DNA from: CAYRTD01 sp964426915
Lineage (GTDB): Bacteria; Bacteroidota; Bacteroidia; Bacteroidales; GCA-2748055
Length of the DNA: 9,374 nucleotides
NCBI GenBank assembly: GCA_964426915.1
Contig: CAYRTD010000152.1
Location: forward strand, 1 to 9,374
Reading direction: 5' to 3'
This document shows positions 1 to 7,061 of the stretch, piece after piece (the first letter of the stretch is position 1; each line of letters opens with the position of its first letter). The notes beneath the pieces were generated by a model. It saw nothing but the letters and a program-made list of their open reading frames with translations. It was not told the DNA's origin and ran no database searches. Both the position numbers and the translations under genes were made by a program.

Positions 1-96
1 GGGTTTATGGGTTTATGGGTTTATGGGTTTATGGGTTTATGGGTTTATGGGTTTATAGGTTTATGGGGATATGGGTTTATGGGTTTATAGGTTTAT
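1..96 (+). repeat. 8-bp tandem repeat array (GGGTTTAT)n, 12 units, G-quadruplex-capable
   Basis: Twelve consecutive 8-bp units fill the window from its first base, so the array may continue to the left. Units 1-7, 10 and 11 are exact GGGTTTAT. Units 8 (57-64) and 12 (89-96) are AGGTTTAT, and unit 9 (65-72) is GGGGATAT. The plus strand therefore carries a run of seven GGG tracts separated by 5-nt TTTAT loops, which fits the usual G3+N1-7 quadruplex rule. There is no open reading frame of note. The unit resembles eukaryotic telomere repeats, but it lies beside ordinary bacterial genes, so I read it as a bacterial intergenic satellite. Confidence 0.95.
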
Positions 97-141
97 GGAT
101 TAAAAATCTTTTTAGGCTCCCCTAATCCCTATTCCCCTAAA

Positions 142-174
142 AATCATGTGAATCCTTTAATCATGCAAATCATG
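142..174. repeat. Intergenic element with three AATCATG direct repeats
   Basis: AATCATG occurs at 142-148, 159-165 and 168-174, with the intervening sequence AATCC-TTTAAT between the first two copies. From memory, similar non-coding sequence built from CATG/AATCC words recurs in intergenic regions of Bacteroidota genomes, so this may be one copy of a dispersed element. That recollection was not checked here. Only one copy is seen in this window. No gene lies in 97-254. Confidence 0.45.
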
Positions 175-196
175 GTTCAGACAGGGTTTGAGGAAG

Positions 197-243
197 GTTT
201 AATCGTTTAATCGTTTATGGTTTAAAGGTTTATGTGTTTAAAG
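197..243 (+). repeat. Degenerate 8-bp repeat tract related to the left-end array
   Basis: Six GTTTA-starting units follow each other: GTTTAATC (197-204), GTTTAATC (205-212), GTTTATG (213-219, one base short), GTTTAAAG (220-227), GTTTATGT (228-235) and GTTTAAAG (236-243). They share the GTTTA core and the 8-bp spacing of the array at 1-96, but have lost the GGG tracts. This suggests a decayed or independently drifting part of the same satellite. Confidence 0.7.
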
Positions 244-254
244 TGAAAGGTCAC

Positions 255-429
255 ACCGATTACCGATTACCAATCACCGATTACCAATCACCGATTACCG
301 ATCACCGATCACCGATCACCGATCACCGATCACCGATCACCGATCACCGATTACCGATCACCGATCACCGATCACCGATTACCGATCACCGATCACCGAT
401 TACCGATCACCGATCACCGATCACCGATT
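255..429. repeat. 7-bp tandem repeat array (ACCGATY)25
   Basis: The interval is exactly 25 units of 7 bp with no insertion or deletion. Most units are ACCGATC or ACCGATT, differing only at the last base. Two (269-275 and 283-289) are ACCAATC. Seven ACCGATC units in a row occupy 297-345. After that, ACCGATT units recur at 346, 374, 395 and 423, at intervals of 4, 3 and 4 units. Three units make 21 nt, so one frame gives a periodic DHRSPIT-type peptide (234-431). I treat that as an artefact, because it lacks any signal of a real gene. The array ends 78 bp before the first pump gene. Confidence 0.95.
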
Positions 430-507
430 AAAGGCTGTTCCCACGATATGAACTCTCCAGTGCCATAATTGTTAGTTTATCATGATCTGTACAAAGGATG
501 GTTTTAC
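430..507 (+). other. Leader between the 7-bp array and the pump operon
   Basis: This 78-bp stretch is the only non-repetitive sequence directly upstream of the efflux operon, so the promoter should lie here or inside the repeats. No convincing Bacteroidota promoter (TTTG near -33 with TAnnTTTG near -7) is present. The best partial match to the -7 element is TAGTTTAT at 473-480, without a good partner. AAAGGA at 493-498 is a plausible ribosome binding site, 9 nt before ATG 508, which favours that start over the in-frame TTG at 469. Confidence 0.4.
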
Positions 508-1941
508 ATGATTTACTGCCTATTACATATCCCTCGCAAACCGGGCAACGCTATTTTCAGAAGCATTTTTATTCCCGGGTTCCTGTTTATGCTCGCATTT
601 ATGCTGTCCGCTTGTTCTCTCCGTAAACCCCGTGCGGATCTTCCCCTCAATCCACCTGAATCCTTTTCTGTATCCGGCTCTTTGCAAGTCCCGGAGCGCT
701 GGTGGACCAGTCTGGACGACAGCGCTCTGAATGCTGCAATAGATACCGCCCTGGCTTCAAATTTTACTCTAAAAACTGCCTGGTACCGGCTGAGTGAAGC
801 CCGGGCAGTAGTGGACAGGGAGTCGGCATCTCTGTTACCGGAAATTTTTGCATCCATGCGGGCTGAAACGGGCAGCGGACAAACGGATTTTGAGGTCTAT
901 GATAACATGAGCATGGGACTCACAGCAGAGTACGAACTGGATCTCTGGGGACGGATACGCTATGGGATTGAAGGGGAAGAATACCGTATGGAAGCGACTC
1001 GTGCTGATTTTCGGGCTGCTGCACTCTCTCTTTCGGCAGAGGTCGCTATTGCATGGTACCGGCTTGCAGAGGCCCGGGCCCAGCTGGAGATTGCAAAAGA
1101 ACAAACGGAGACCAATGAAAAAATATTGAAGCTTTTAAAAAACCGATTTGGAAACGGACAAATACGCAGTGTGGATATCTTCCGTCAGGAGCAGTTACTG
1201 GAGGCATCCCGGGAGAGGGAGATCTTCAGGAAAACACAGATTGGCCTGCTGGAACATCAGCTGGCTATACTCATGGGCCGTCCCCCGGAACAGGAATCTC
1301 AGGAAACAGCAGCTAAGTTACCCCCTCTTCCTCCCCTGCCGGAAACGGGGGTACCCATTGAACTTATCAGACGGAGACCCGATGTTCAGTCAGCTTACAA
1401 CCAGCTACTGGCAGCCGACAGGGATATGGCTGCTGCGATCAGTAACCGTTACCCCAGACTCAGTTTTTCCGCTCAGCTTACTACCCGCGGTGAAAGTGCA
1501 GATCAGCTGTTCAAAAGCTGGGCCTATTCCTTTTCGGCAGGTTTGCTTGCTCCCCTGTTTTATGGCGGGGAACTTCAGGCGGAAGTAGACCGCAATGAGG
1601 CGGTAAAGAACCGGATCCTGTATGAATACGGTCAGACAGTGCTGGTTTCTTTCCGCGAAGTGGAAGATGCCCTCATAAGAGAAGTGAATCAGCAGGAAAG
1701 GATCAACAGCCTCATGAAACAACTTGAGCTTGCAGGGAAAAGCCATAAACAACTCAGAGCGGAGTATTTCAACGGACTGAGCAATTACCTTGATGTACTT
1801 ACCGCCCTGGAGCAGGAACAACAGCTTCGCCGGGATCTTCTGTCGGCCCGCCTGGAACTTCTGGAATACAGGGTAGCTCTTTACAGGGCGTTGGCCGGAG
1901 GATTCGGTCCCGGAGCGGATTATTCCGAACGACGGAAATAG
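508..1941 (+). CDS. RND efflux system outer-membrane lipoprotein channel (OprM/NodT/TolC family)
   Basis: Predicted outer-membrane factor of a tripartite efflux pump: a trimeric barrel plus periplasmic alpha-helical tunnel carrying substrate out of the cell. From ATG 508 it has 477 residues, the usual length for OprM/NodT proteins. An n-region of about 19 residues precedes a hydrophobic segment ending in a lipobox (MLSAC, Cys36), so it should be lipid-anchored. Family hallmarks are ERWW-TSLDD near the mature N-terminus (64-72), ELDLWGR (143-149), RRRPDV with following AA-rich helix (288-310), and a repeat-like second half with FREVEDAL. Two OEP domains are therefore complete. An in-frame TTG at 469 would add 13 residues, but AAAGGA sits well before ATG 508. 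It is first in an operon with the adaptor and permease. Substrate unknown. Function by family and context is secure; exact subfamily is not. Confidence 0.93.
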   Translation: MIYCLLHIPRKPGNAIFRSIFIPGFLFMLAFMLSACSLRKPRADLPLNPPESFSVSGSLQVPERWWTSLDDSALNAAIDTALASNFTLKTAWYRLSEARAVVDRESASLLPEIFASMRAETGSGQTDFEVYDNMSMGLTAEYELDLWGRIRYGIEGEEYRMEATRADFRAAALSLSAEVAIAWYRLAEARAQLEIAKEQTETNEKILKLLKNRFGNGQIRSVDIFRQEQLLEASREREIFRKTQIGLLEHQLAILMGRPPEQESQETAAKLPPLPPLPETGVPIELIRRRPDVQSAYNQLLAADRDMAAAISNRYPRLSFSAQLTTRGESADQLFKSWAYSFSAGLLAPLFYGGELQAEVDRNEAVKNRILYEYGQTVLVSFREVEDALIREVNQQERINSLMKQLELAGKSHKQLRAEYFNGLSNYLDVLTALEQEQQLRRDLLSARLELLEYRVALYRALAGGFGPGADYSERRK

Positions 1942-1959
1942 TGGCTGTCGGTAATGTCT

Positions 1960-2008
1960 GGTCCTGAGCGACCTGCCCCGAGCATTAGTCGATGGGTGTC
2001 GGAAGACC
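1960..2008 (+). other. Imperfect hairpin in the channel/adaptor spacer
   Basis: The 83-bp spacer (1942-2024) is unusually GC-rich and can fold on the coding strand. GGTC (1960-1963) pairs with GACC (2005-2008), CGAC (1969-1972) with GTCG (1998-2001), CCC (1976-1978) with GGG (1994-1996), and CGA (1979-1981) with TCG (1989-1991) around a 7-nt loop. No T-run follows, so it is not a standard terminator. It could be a dispersed intergenic repeat, or an mRNA structure that sets the relative levels of channel and adaptor. Both readings are inference. Confidence 0.5.
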
Positions 2009-2024
2009 GGGGGATTAAAGAATT

Positions 2025-3293
2025 ATGATTGTCGAAGCAGAATTAAAGAATATGAATCAAAAAAGAGAACACAAAGATACTTCATCCCTGAGCCGGAAGA
2101 AGAGCCTGCTTATCATTTTTATTATTTTAGCAGTGGCAGGAGGCGTAACCGCCATCATATTCCTTACAGAACCTAAAGCGGTACGTGAAGGCGCAACCCG
2201 TGTTACAGCCATGCTTGTTAATGTAACAGAAGTCCGGAGAGACACCTACCGCCCCACGATCAACGCTACCGGAACGGTTCAGGCTGAGCAGGACATTATG
2301 CTGAGCCCAAGGGTAAGCGGTGAGGTTATCAGCCGGTCAGAAAATTTCACCCCGGGAGGATATGTGAAAAAAGGTGAGATCCTCCTGCAAATCGACCCGG
2401 CCGATTATCAGAATATCCTGGCCCTGAGGAAAAGCGAATTGGAAGAGGCTATTGCTGATCTTAATATTGAAAAAGGCCGTCAGAGAGTTGCCCGTCAGGA
2501 TTATGCCCTGGTTGACGATTCCCTCGGGGATGATAACAGATCCCTGGTGCTGCGTGAACCACAGTTAAATGCCATAAAAGCCAGGGTGGAATCAGCCCGG
2601 GCTTCTGTTGCTCAGGCTGAACTGGAACTAAAAAGAACCACCATAAGAGCTCCTTTCAACGCACACATCCTGAGCCGTAATGTGAACACCGGCTCTCAGG
2701 TGGCACCGGGTCAAAACCTGGGGCGGCTGGCAGGGATGGATGTCTATTGGATTGTAGTGAGCCTGCCCCTCTCAAAACTTCCCTGGATATCATTTCCCCG
2801 GGAGCCCGGTACCACAGGATCGGAAGTCCTGATCCGGAACCGCACCGCCTGGGAAGAAAAACAGACCCGCACCGGTTATATCTACAAACTCATTGGGGCA
2901 CTGGAAGATGATACCCGCCTGGCTCGTGTGCTGGTAACTGTGCCGGACCCCCTCTCCCGCTCCCCCTCTTCGGAAGGTCTGCCCCCACTGATCATCGACG
3001 CTTTCGTGGAAGTTATTATACAGGCAGATGAAATAAAGGATGTTGTGCGTCTGAGCCGCGATTATACCCGGAAGGATAATACCGTATGGGTTATGGCCGG
3101 GGATACGCTCCAGATAAAAGACGTTAGCATAAAATTCCGTGATGCCCATTATGCCTATATCAGTGAAGGACTTGAAGAGGGAGACCAGGTGGTAACCACC
3201 AACCTTACAACCGTTGCTGAAGGAGCAAGCCTGCGAACAGAAGAAGACGACGGAACCGGGGAAAACAATGAAAAAGAAGATCAGGATCAGTAG
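2025..3293 (+). CDS. RND efflux periplasmic adaptor (HlyD/AcrA-family membrane-fusion protein)
   Basis: Predicted membrane-fusion protein linking the inner-membrane permease to the outer-membrane channel. The 422 residues read in the family's order. There is an N-terminal membrane anchor (about 27-47) with no lipobox. The first lipoyl half follows (about 82-128, including TGTVQAEQDIMLSPRVSGEV and VKKGEILLQIDPADY). Next come an alpha-helical hairpin rich in Glu, Arg and Ala (about 130-205), the second lipoyl half (IRAPFNAHILSRNVNTGSQV, 207-226), a beta-barrel (about 236-340) and a membrane-proximal domain to about 402. The C-terminus ends in a strongly acidic tail (406-422), which is not needed for the fold. 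ATG 2025 and ATG 2052 are both possible starts, each preceded by ATTAAAGAAT. Neither has a strong Shine-Dalgarno. The stop lies 12 bp before the permease, implying co-transcription and probably coupled translation. Confidence 0.93.
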   Translation: MIVEAELKNMNQKREHKDTSSLSRKKSLLIIFIILAVAGGVTAIIFLTEPKAVREGATRVTAMLVNVTEVRRDTYRPTINATGTVQAEQDIMLSPRVSGEVISRSENFTPGGYVKKGEILLQIDPADYQNILALRKSELEEAIADLNIEKGRQRVARQDYALVDDSLGDDNRSLVLREPQLNAIKARVESARASVAQAELELKRTTIRAPFNAHILSRNVNTGSQVAPGQNLGRLAGMDVYWIVVSLPLSKLPWISFPREPGTTGSEVLIRNRTAWEEKQTRTGYIYKLIGALEDDTRLARVLVTVPDPLSRSPSSEGLPPLIIDAFVEVIIQADEIKDVVRLSRDYTRKDNTVWVMAGDTLQIKDVSIKFRDAHYAYISEGLEEGDQVVTTNLTTVAEGASLRTEEDDGTGENNEKEDQDQ

Positions 3294-3305
3294 AAAAGCC
3301 TACAG

Positions 3306-6300
3306 ATGAACGCAAAGGGACAAAATACCAATTCTTCATATAACAGTTCCGGGCCGCTTGCATTCATGGCCCGCAATTCCATCATTGCAAATTTATTGAT
3401 GATCATCCTTCTCGGTGGGGGAGCATGGACCATGGTGACTATACAGAAGGAAGTATTTCCCAGGTTCCAGCTGGATATTGTGGAAGTGAGCGTGGTATAC
3501 CCCGGGGCAGCCCCCGAAGAAGTGGAAAGAGGAATACTGATGCCCGTGGAAGAAGCAATAAGAGGAGTCCAGGGAATAAGGGAAATTTCCTCTACAGCCT
3601 ATGAAGGATCGGGAAATGTACAAATCGAACTGGTTGCCAATGTAAACAGGATGAAGGCATTTCAGGATATCGATCAGGCAGTGAACCGGATCCGGACCTT
3701 CCCCGACGATATTGAAGAACCCGAAGTAACACTTCAGGCTCAGCAACGGGATGTTATGGAGATCGGAATATATGGGGATGTGGATATATGGACCCTGAGA
3801 AAACTCGCAGAACAATTGCGTGACCAGCTTCTCAATGAAGAAGGCATTACGCAGGTGGAGATAGGAAATGTACCGGATTACATGACCCATGTTGAGGTCC
3901 CTGGACATAAACTGCGTGAATACAATCTCACCCTTGAGGAGCTGGCCCGTATTATTGTCAGTTCGAGTGAAGATATTCCGGCCGGTGCGGTGGAAACAAA
4001 ATCGGGTGAAATTCTCCTCCGCATGAAGGAAAGAAAACAGTGGGCACAAGAATTTGCAAATATTGAAGTGATCCCTTCGGAATCGGGAAGTCCGGTCAGG
4101 CTGGAACAAATAGCTGAAATAAGCGACGGATTCGAGGAAACGGGTTTTCATGGACAGTTCAACCGCCAGCCTTCTGTTGAACTTCAGATTTTCCGGATTG
4201 GCGATCAGTCTCCCCTTGAAATTGCCTCTTCAGTACAAAACATTCTGGATGATTTTGAAAGCTCACTCCCGCCGGAAGTTAAGGTGCGGATTGACAGCAA
4301 CAGGGCGGAAGATTACGAAGAACGCCTGTCCCTGCTTACAGAAAACGGCATTCTTGCCATTATCATCGTCCTTTTCATCCTGACCCTCTTTCTCGAATAT
4401 CACCTTGCCTTCTGGGTGATGATGGGGATGGCAATCTCATTTATCGGGGGCATAATTTTTCTATCATTTATCGGTGTCAGCATCAATATGATATCTATGT
4501 TCGGATTCCTTGTAGCCCTGGGTATAGTAGTAGATGATGCCATTGTGGTAGGAGAAAATATTTATGAATACAGGCAACAGGGTATGGGGGCCCTGGAGGC
4601 CGCCATAAAAGGGGTGCGGGAAATAGCAAACCCGGTTATCTTCAGTATTCTCACAAATATTATTGCCTTTATTCCCCTGCTTTTCATTCCGGGTACTACC
4701 GGTAAATTCTGGTGGCCCTTACCGGCGGTGGTAATCGTAATTCTTATAGTTTCACTTTTCGAAGCCCTGTTTATCCTTCCCGCCCACCTGGCACACAGGC
4801 GTGGAAAGAAAAGCTTCAGGATAGGTCAATATATCACAAAAATCCAGCAGGCTTTTGCCAAAAAGTTTCAGTATTTTGTTGATCACTATTACCATGTATT
4901 TCTGGACATCTGCCTTCGCCACCGCTATATTACCCTCAGTGTGGCAATTGCCACTTTGCTTATGGTAGGAGGCTATGGTTATAGCGACCATATGGGGATC
5001 ATCATGATGCCGGAGGTTGCCGCAGATGAGATCGAAGCAGGGGTTAGGCTCCCGGTTGGCACAACTACTGAACAAGCAGCAAAGGTGGCAAATGAGATTA
5101 CTGAATCCACCCATCGTATGTTCGAAAAACATAATCTTTTTGAGGTAGCGGAAGGGATCAAAACCAATGTAAGGGGACAGAGTTTCATTGATGTGGAGAT
5201 CGTTATGAAGCCACCTGACGAACGGGACATGACAGCCCGGGAACTCATTGAACTCTGGCGCGTTGAAATTGGCGATATTGAAGGCGTAGATCAAATCACC
5301 TTTGAAGCAGAGCGGGGCCCGGGTGGGTGGCAGCAGGATATCAGCGTTGACCTGAGTCATAGCGACATAAATGTGCTGGAAAAAGCAAGCAAAGATTTTT
5401 TTGCTGAAGTGGAAGCTTTTGAAGCAACGCGTGATGTGAATGATAATTATAATAAAGGGAAAATGCAGTATGATTTTAAACTGCTTCCGGAGGGCCGGAA
5501 CCTGGGGCTTACACCGACTGAAGTAGGACGACAGATCCGCAATGCCTTTTACGGCGCACTGGCCATGAGACAGCTACGAGGGGTCAATGAGATAGAAGTA
5601 AGAGTGAAATTCCCTCTCGAAGAGCGACGTGATCTCCATAACCTGGAAGAAATGATCATCCGCACCCCTGGCGGAATGGAAGTTCCCCTACTCGATGTGG
5701 CGACCCTTTCTGAAGGAGAAGCCTTCACCTCCATTTACCGCCGGAACGGCCGAAGGGTAATAACCGTGGGAATGGATGTGGAACCTGCAAATGCAGTCTC
5801 GAGAGTCCTGGAATCAATAAAAAAGGAAGTGCTTCCCCAGCTTAAAAACCACTATCCCGGTATTACATGGAGTTTTCAGGGAAGCCAGGCTGAAATGAGG
5901 AGGTCGACCGAAGCCCTTTGGGGTGGCTTTGCCCTGGCACTCCTCATCATTTATGCCCTTCTGGCAATCGCATTCAACAATTATTTCCAGCCGCTGATCG
6001 TATTGATGGCCATACCCTTCGGACTCGTGGGTGCAGTGATCGGACATATTCTCCTGGGATATGATTTATCCCTCATTAGCCTTATGGGAGTTATTGCCCT
6101 CTCCGGTGTGGTTGTCAACGATTCCCTTATTATGATCGACCATGCCAATAAACACCGTGGCAATAAATCCGCCTTCGAAGCCATTCACGAAGCCGGCATC
6201 CGCCGTTTCCGGCCCATCATCCTTACCACGCTCACCACTTTCGGCGGACTCACCCCCATCATCCTTGAAACCTCCCGCCAGGCATACTACCTCATCCCCA

Positions 6301-6410
6301 TGGCAATTTCCCTGGGATTCGGGATTATTTTCGCCACAGGGATCATTCTGGTGATTGTGCCGAGTTTGTATATGGTTTTGGAGGATGTGGGCAGGCTTGT
6401 GAAAAGGTGA
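3306..6410 (+). CDS. RND efflux transporter permease (AcrB/ACR_tran family)
   Basis: Predicted proton-driven inner-membrane pump, the energy-using part of the tripartite system, trimeric in known relatives. At 1034 residues it matches the family (about 1030-1050) and shows the two-fold repeat: TM1 near 25-45, a large periplasmic loop (PGAAPEEVERGILMPVEEAI at 66-85), TM2-6 (about 345-495), a second TM near 541-560, a second loop, and TM8-12 (about 870-1025). TM4 has the proton-relay pair Asp410-Asp411 in GIVVDDAIVVGEN. TM10 reads GVVVNDSLIMIDHAN, so Asn938-Asp939 stands where AcrB has Lys940-Asn941. Similar VVNDS motifs are, as I recall, standard in one RND subfamily. It lacks the CusA-type metal-pump signature as far as I can see, so organic substrates (drugs, bile-like or lipid molecules) are more likely than metals. 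That remains inference. Confidence 0.95.
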   Translation: MNAKGQNTNSSYNSSGPLAFMARNSIIANLLMIILLGGGAWTMVTIQKEVFPRFQLDIVEVSVVYPGAAPEEVERGILMPVEEAIRGVQGIREISSTAYEGSGNVQIELVANVNRMKAFQDIDQAVNRIRTFPDDIEEPEVTLQAQQRDVMEIGIYGDVDIWTLRKLAEQLRDQLLNEEGITQVEIGNVPDYMTHVEVPGHKLREYNLTLEELARIIVSSSEDIPAGAVETKSGEILLRMKERKQWAQEFANIEVIPSESGSPVRLEQIAEISDGFEETGFHGQFNRQPSVELQIFRIGDQSPLEIASSVQNILDDFESSLPPEVKVRIDSNRAEDYEERLSLLTENGILAIIIVLFILTLFLEYHLAFWVMMGMAISFIGGIIFLSFIGVSINMISMFGFLVALGIVVDDAIVVGENIYEYRQQGMGALEAAIKGVREIANPVIFSILTNIIAFIPLLFIPGTTGKFWWPLPAVVIVILIVSLFEALFILPAHLAHRRGKKSFRIGQYITKIQQAFAKKFQYFVDHYYHVFLDICLRHRYITLSVAIATLLMVGGYGYSDHMGIIMMPEVAADEIEAGVRLPVGTTTEQAAKVANEITESTHRMFEKHNLFEVAEGIKTNVRGQSFIDVEIVMKPPDERDMTARELIELWRVEIGDIEGVDQITFEAERGPGGWQQDISVDLSHSDINVLEKASKDFFAEVEAFEATRDVNDNYNKGKMQYDFKLLPEGRNLGLTPTEVGRQIRNAFYGALAMRQLRGVNEIEVRVKFPLEERRDLHNLEEMIIRTPGGMEVPLLDVATLSEGEAFTSIYRRNGRRVITVGMDVEPANAVSRVLESIKKEVLPQLKNHYPGITWSFQGSQAEMRRSTEALWGGFALALLIIYALLAIAFNNYFQPLIVLMAIPFGLVGAVIGHILLGYDLSLISLMGVIALSGVVVNDSLIMIDHANKHRGNKSAFEAIHEAGIRRFRPIILTTLTTFGGLTPIILETSRQAYYLIPMAISLGFGIIFATGIILVIVPSLYMVLEDVGRLVKR

Positions 6411-6421
6411 GTGGGTTTGAT

Positions 6422-6437
6422 AAAATAAATTTATTTT
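6422..6437. other. Perfect AT palindrome between convergent genes
   Basis: AAAATAAATTTATTTT is a perfect 16-bp palindrome in the 44-bp gap between the stop of the permease and the stop of the minus-strand lipoprotein gene. The GC-free stem is too weak for a classic intrinsic terminator. However, it gives a T-rich tail on both strands exactly where two transcripts should end, so a weak bidirectional termination role is possible. Confidence 0.4.
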
Positions 6438-6454
6438 TCCCCTGTCGTGGATTT

Positions 6455-7051
6455 TCAGTAATTATAAAAATTCTCATATCCGATCCCAAAATCAAACCTC
6501 CCGTATGAAATGGCAATAGGTTCCCCATTCAGGAATGTTTTTAACTGAAAGTATCCTGAAACAATCGTTCGCGTGAGCTCTTCATCTACATATAATAGTT
6601 GTACTCTTTCAAACTTAAGTTCTCCTTCAATCAATTCCAGCTTCTGATTATGATCTCCCATTTTCAGAAATACCTGCCTGCCGCTTTCTTTCAGATTTAT
6701 GGTAGTATTATTCAATTCGGTAAGATCATAATGGGAAGCAGGTGAATACCCATTAACAGAGAACTTAAGATCTACTTCCTGCCCATCCATTCTGCCCCGA
6801 AGGTTCATATGCAGAACGTCGGGATTCACTATGATTTTTACCGGCAGGTCATGATTAGTAGAGACAAAAGGCCTTCGATCAATATAGGCTCCAAAAGTAT
6901 TGTAACCCCATTCAGAGTAAATAGGCAGTCCGGGGTAATAAGAATCTTCAATAAAAACGGTTTGTGATAATTCAAAGTCATCCATCTTTTCACAGGAAAA
7001 AAACAGAAAAGAAAAAATAAGGCTGAAAAATATTGATATATATGATTTCAT
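6455..7051 (-). CDS. Hypothetical lipoprotein with an SExGxNTFG motif
   Basis: A 198-residue protein that I cannot assign to a known function. A hydrophobic leader ends at FLFFSC, so Cys20 is the likely lipidation site. CEKMDD follows, and this charged start resembles the acidic/lysine lipoprotein export signals described for Bacteroidota surface lipoproteins. The mature protein is about 178 residues and predicted mostly beta. Residues 46-62 read SEWGYNTFGAYIDRRPF, resembling the (T/S)E-x-G-x-NTFG start common to several uncharacterised Bacteroidota lipoproteins (possibly the DUF6252 type; from memory, uncertain). It lies 10 bp downstream of the beta-barrel gene on the same strand, so the two are likely co-transcribed. 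Both are clearly more AT-rich than the pump operon. An exposed or periplasmic partner of the barrel is plausible but unproven. Confidence 0.8.
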   Translation of the reverse strand: MKSYISIFFSLIFSFLFFSCEKMDDFELSQTVFIEDSYYPGLPIYSEWGYNTFGAYIDRRPFVSTNHDLPVKIIVNPDVLHMNLRGRMDGQEVDLKFSVNGYSPASHYDLTELNNTTINLKESGRQVFLKMGDHNQKLELIEGELKFERVQLLYVDEELTRTIVSGYFQLKTFLNGEPIAISYGRFDFGIGYENFYNY

Positions 7052-7061
7052 GGCTTGGATT

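Noticed and set aside
1..96. True telomere or linear chromosome end
   Set aside because: The array is followed by bacterial genes and more spacer DNA. There is no sign of a linear replicon, and the window edge is not known to be a molecule end.
255..429. CRISPR array
   Set aside because: Units are 7 bp and directly adjacent with no spacers, and there are no cas genes nearby.
234..431. A 65-residue frame with repeated DHRSPIT units
   Set aside because: It is the automatic result of reading a 7-bp repeat (three units make 21 nt). There is no good ribosome binding site, and it is open only because the repeat has no stop in that frame.
469..507. TTG 469 as the start of the channel gene
   Set aside because: ATG 508 has a well-placed AAAGGA, and the signal sequence is complete without the extra 13 residues. 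TTG cannot be excluded.
3393..4151. A 252-residue minus-strand frame
   Set aside because: It lies wholly inside the permease gene, has no recognisable domain, and is rich in Phe, His and Cys as expected from antisense of a coding strand.
4752..5360. A 202-residue minus-strand frame
   Set aside because: It is antisense to the permease gene with no family features. The permease itself is intact and well supported.
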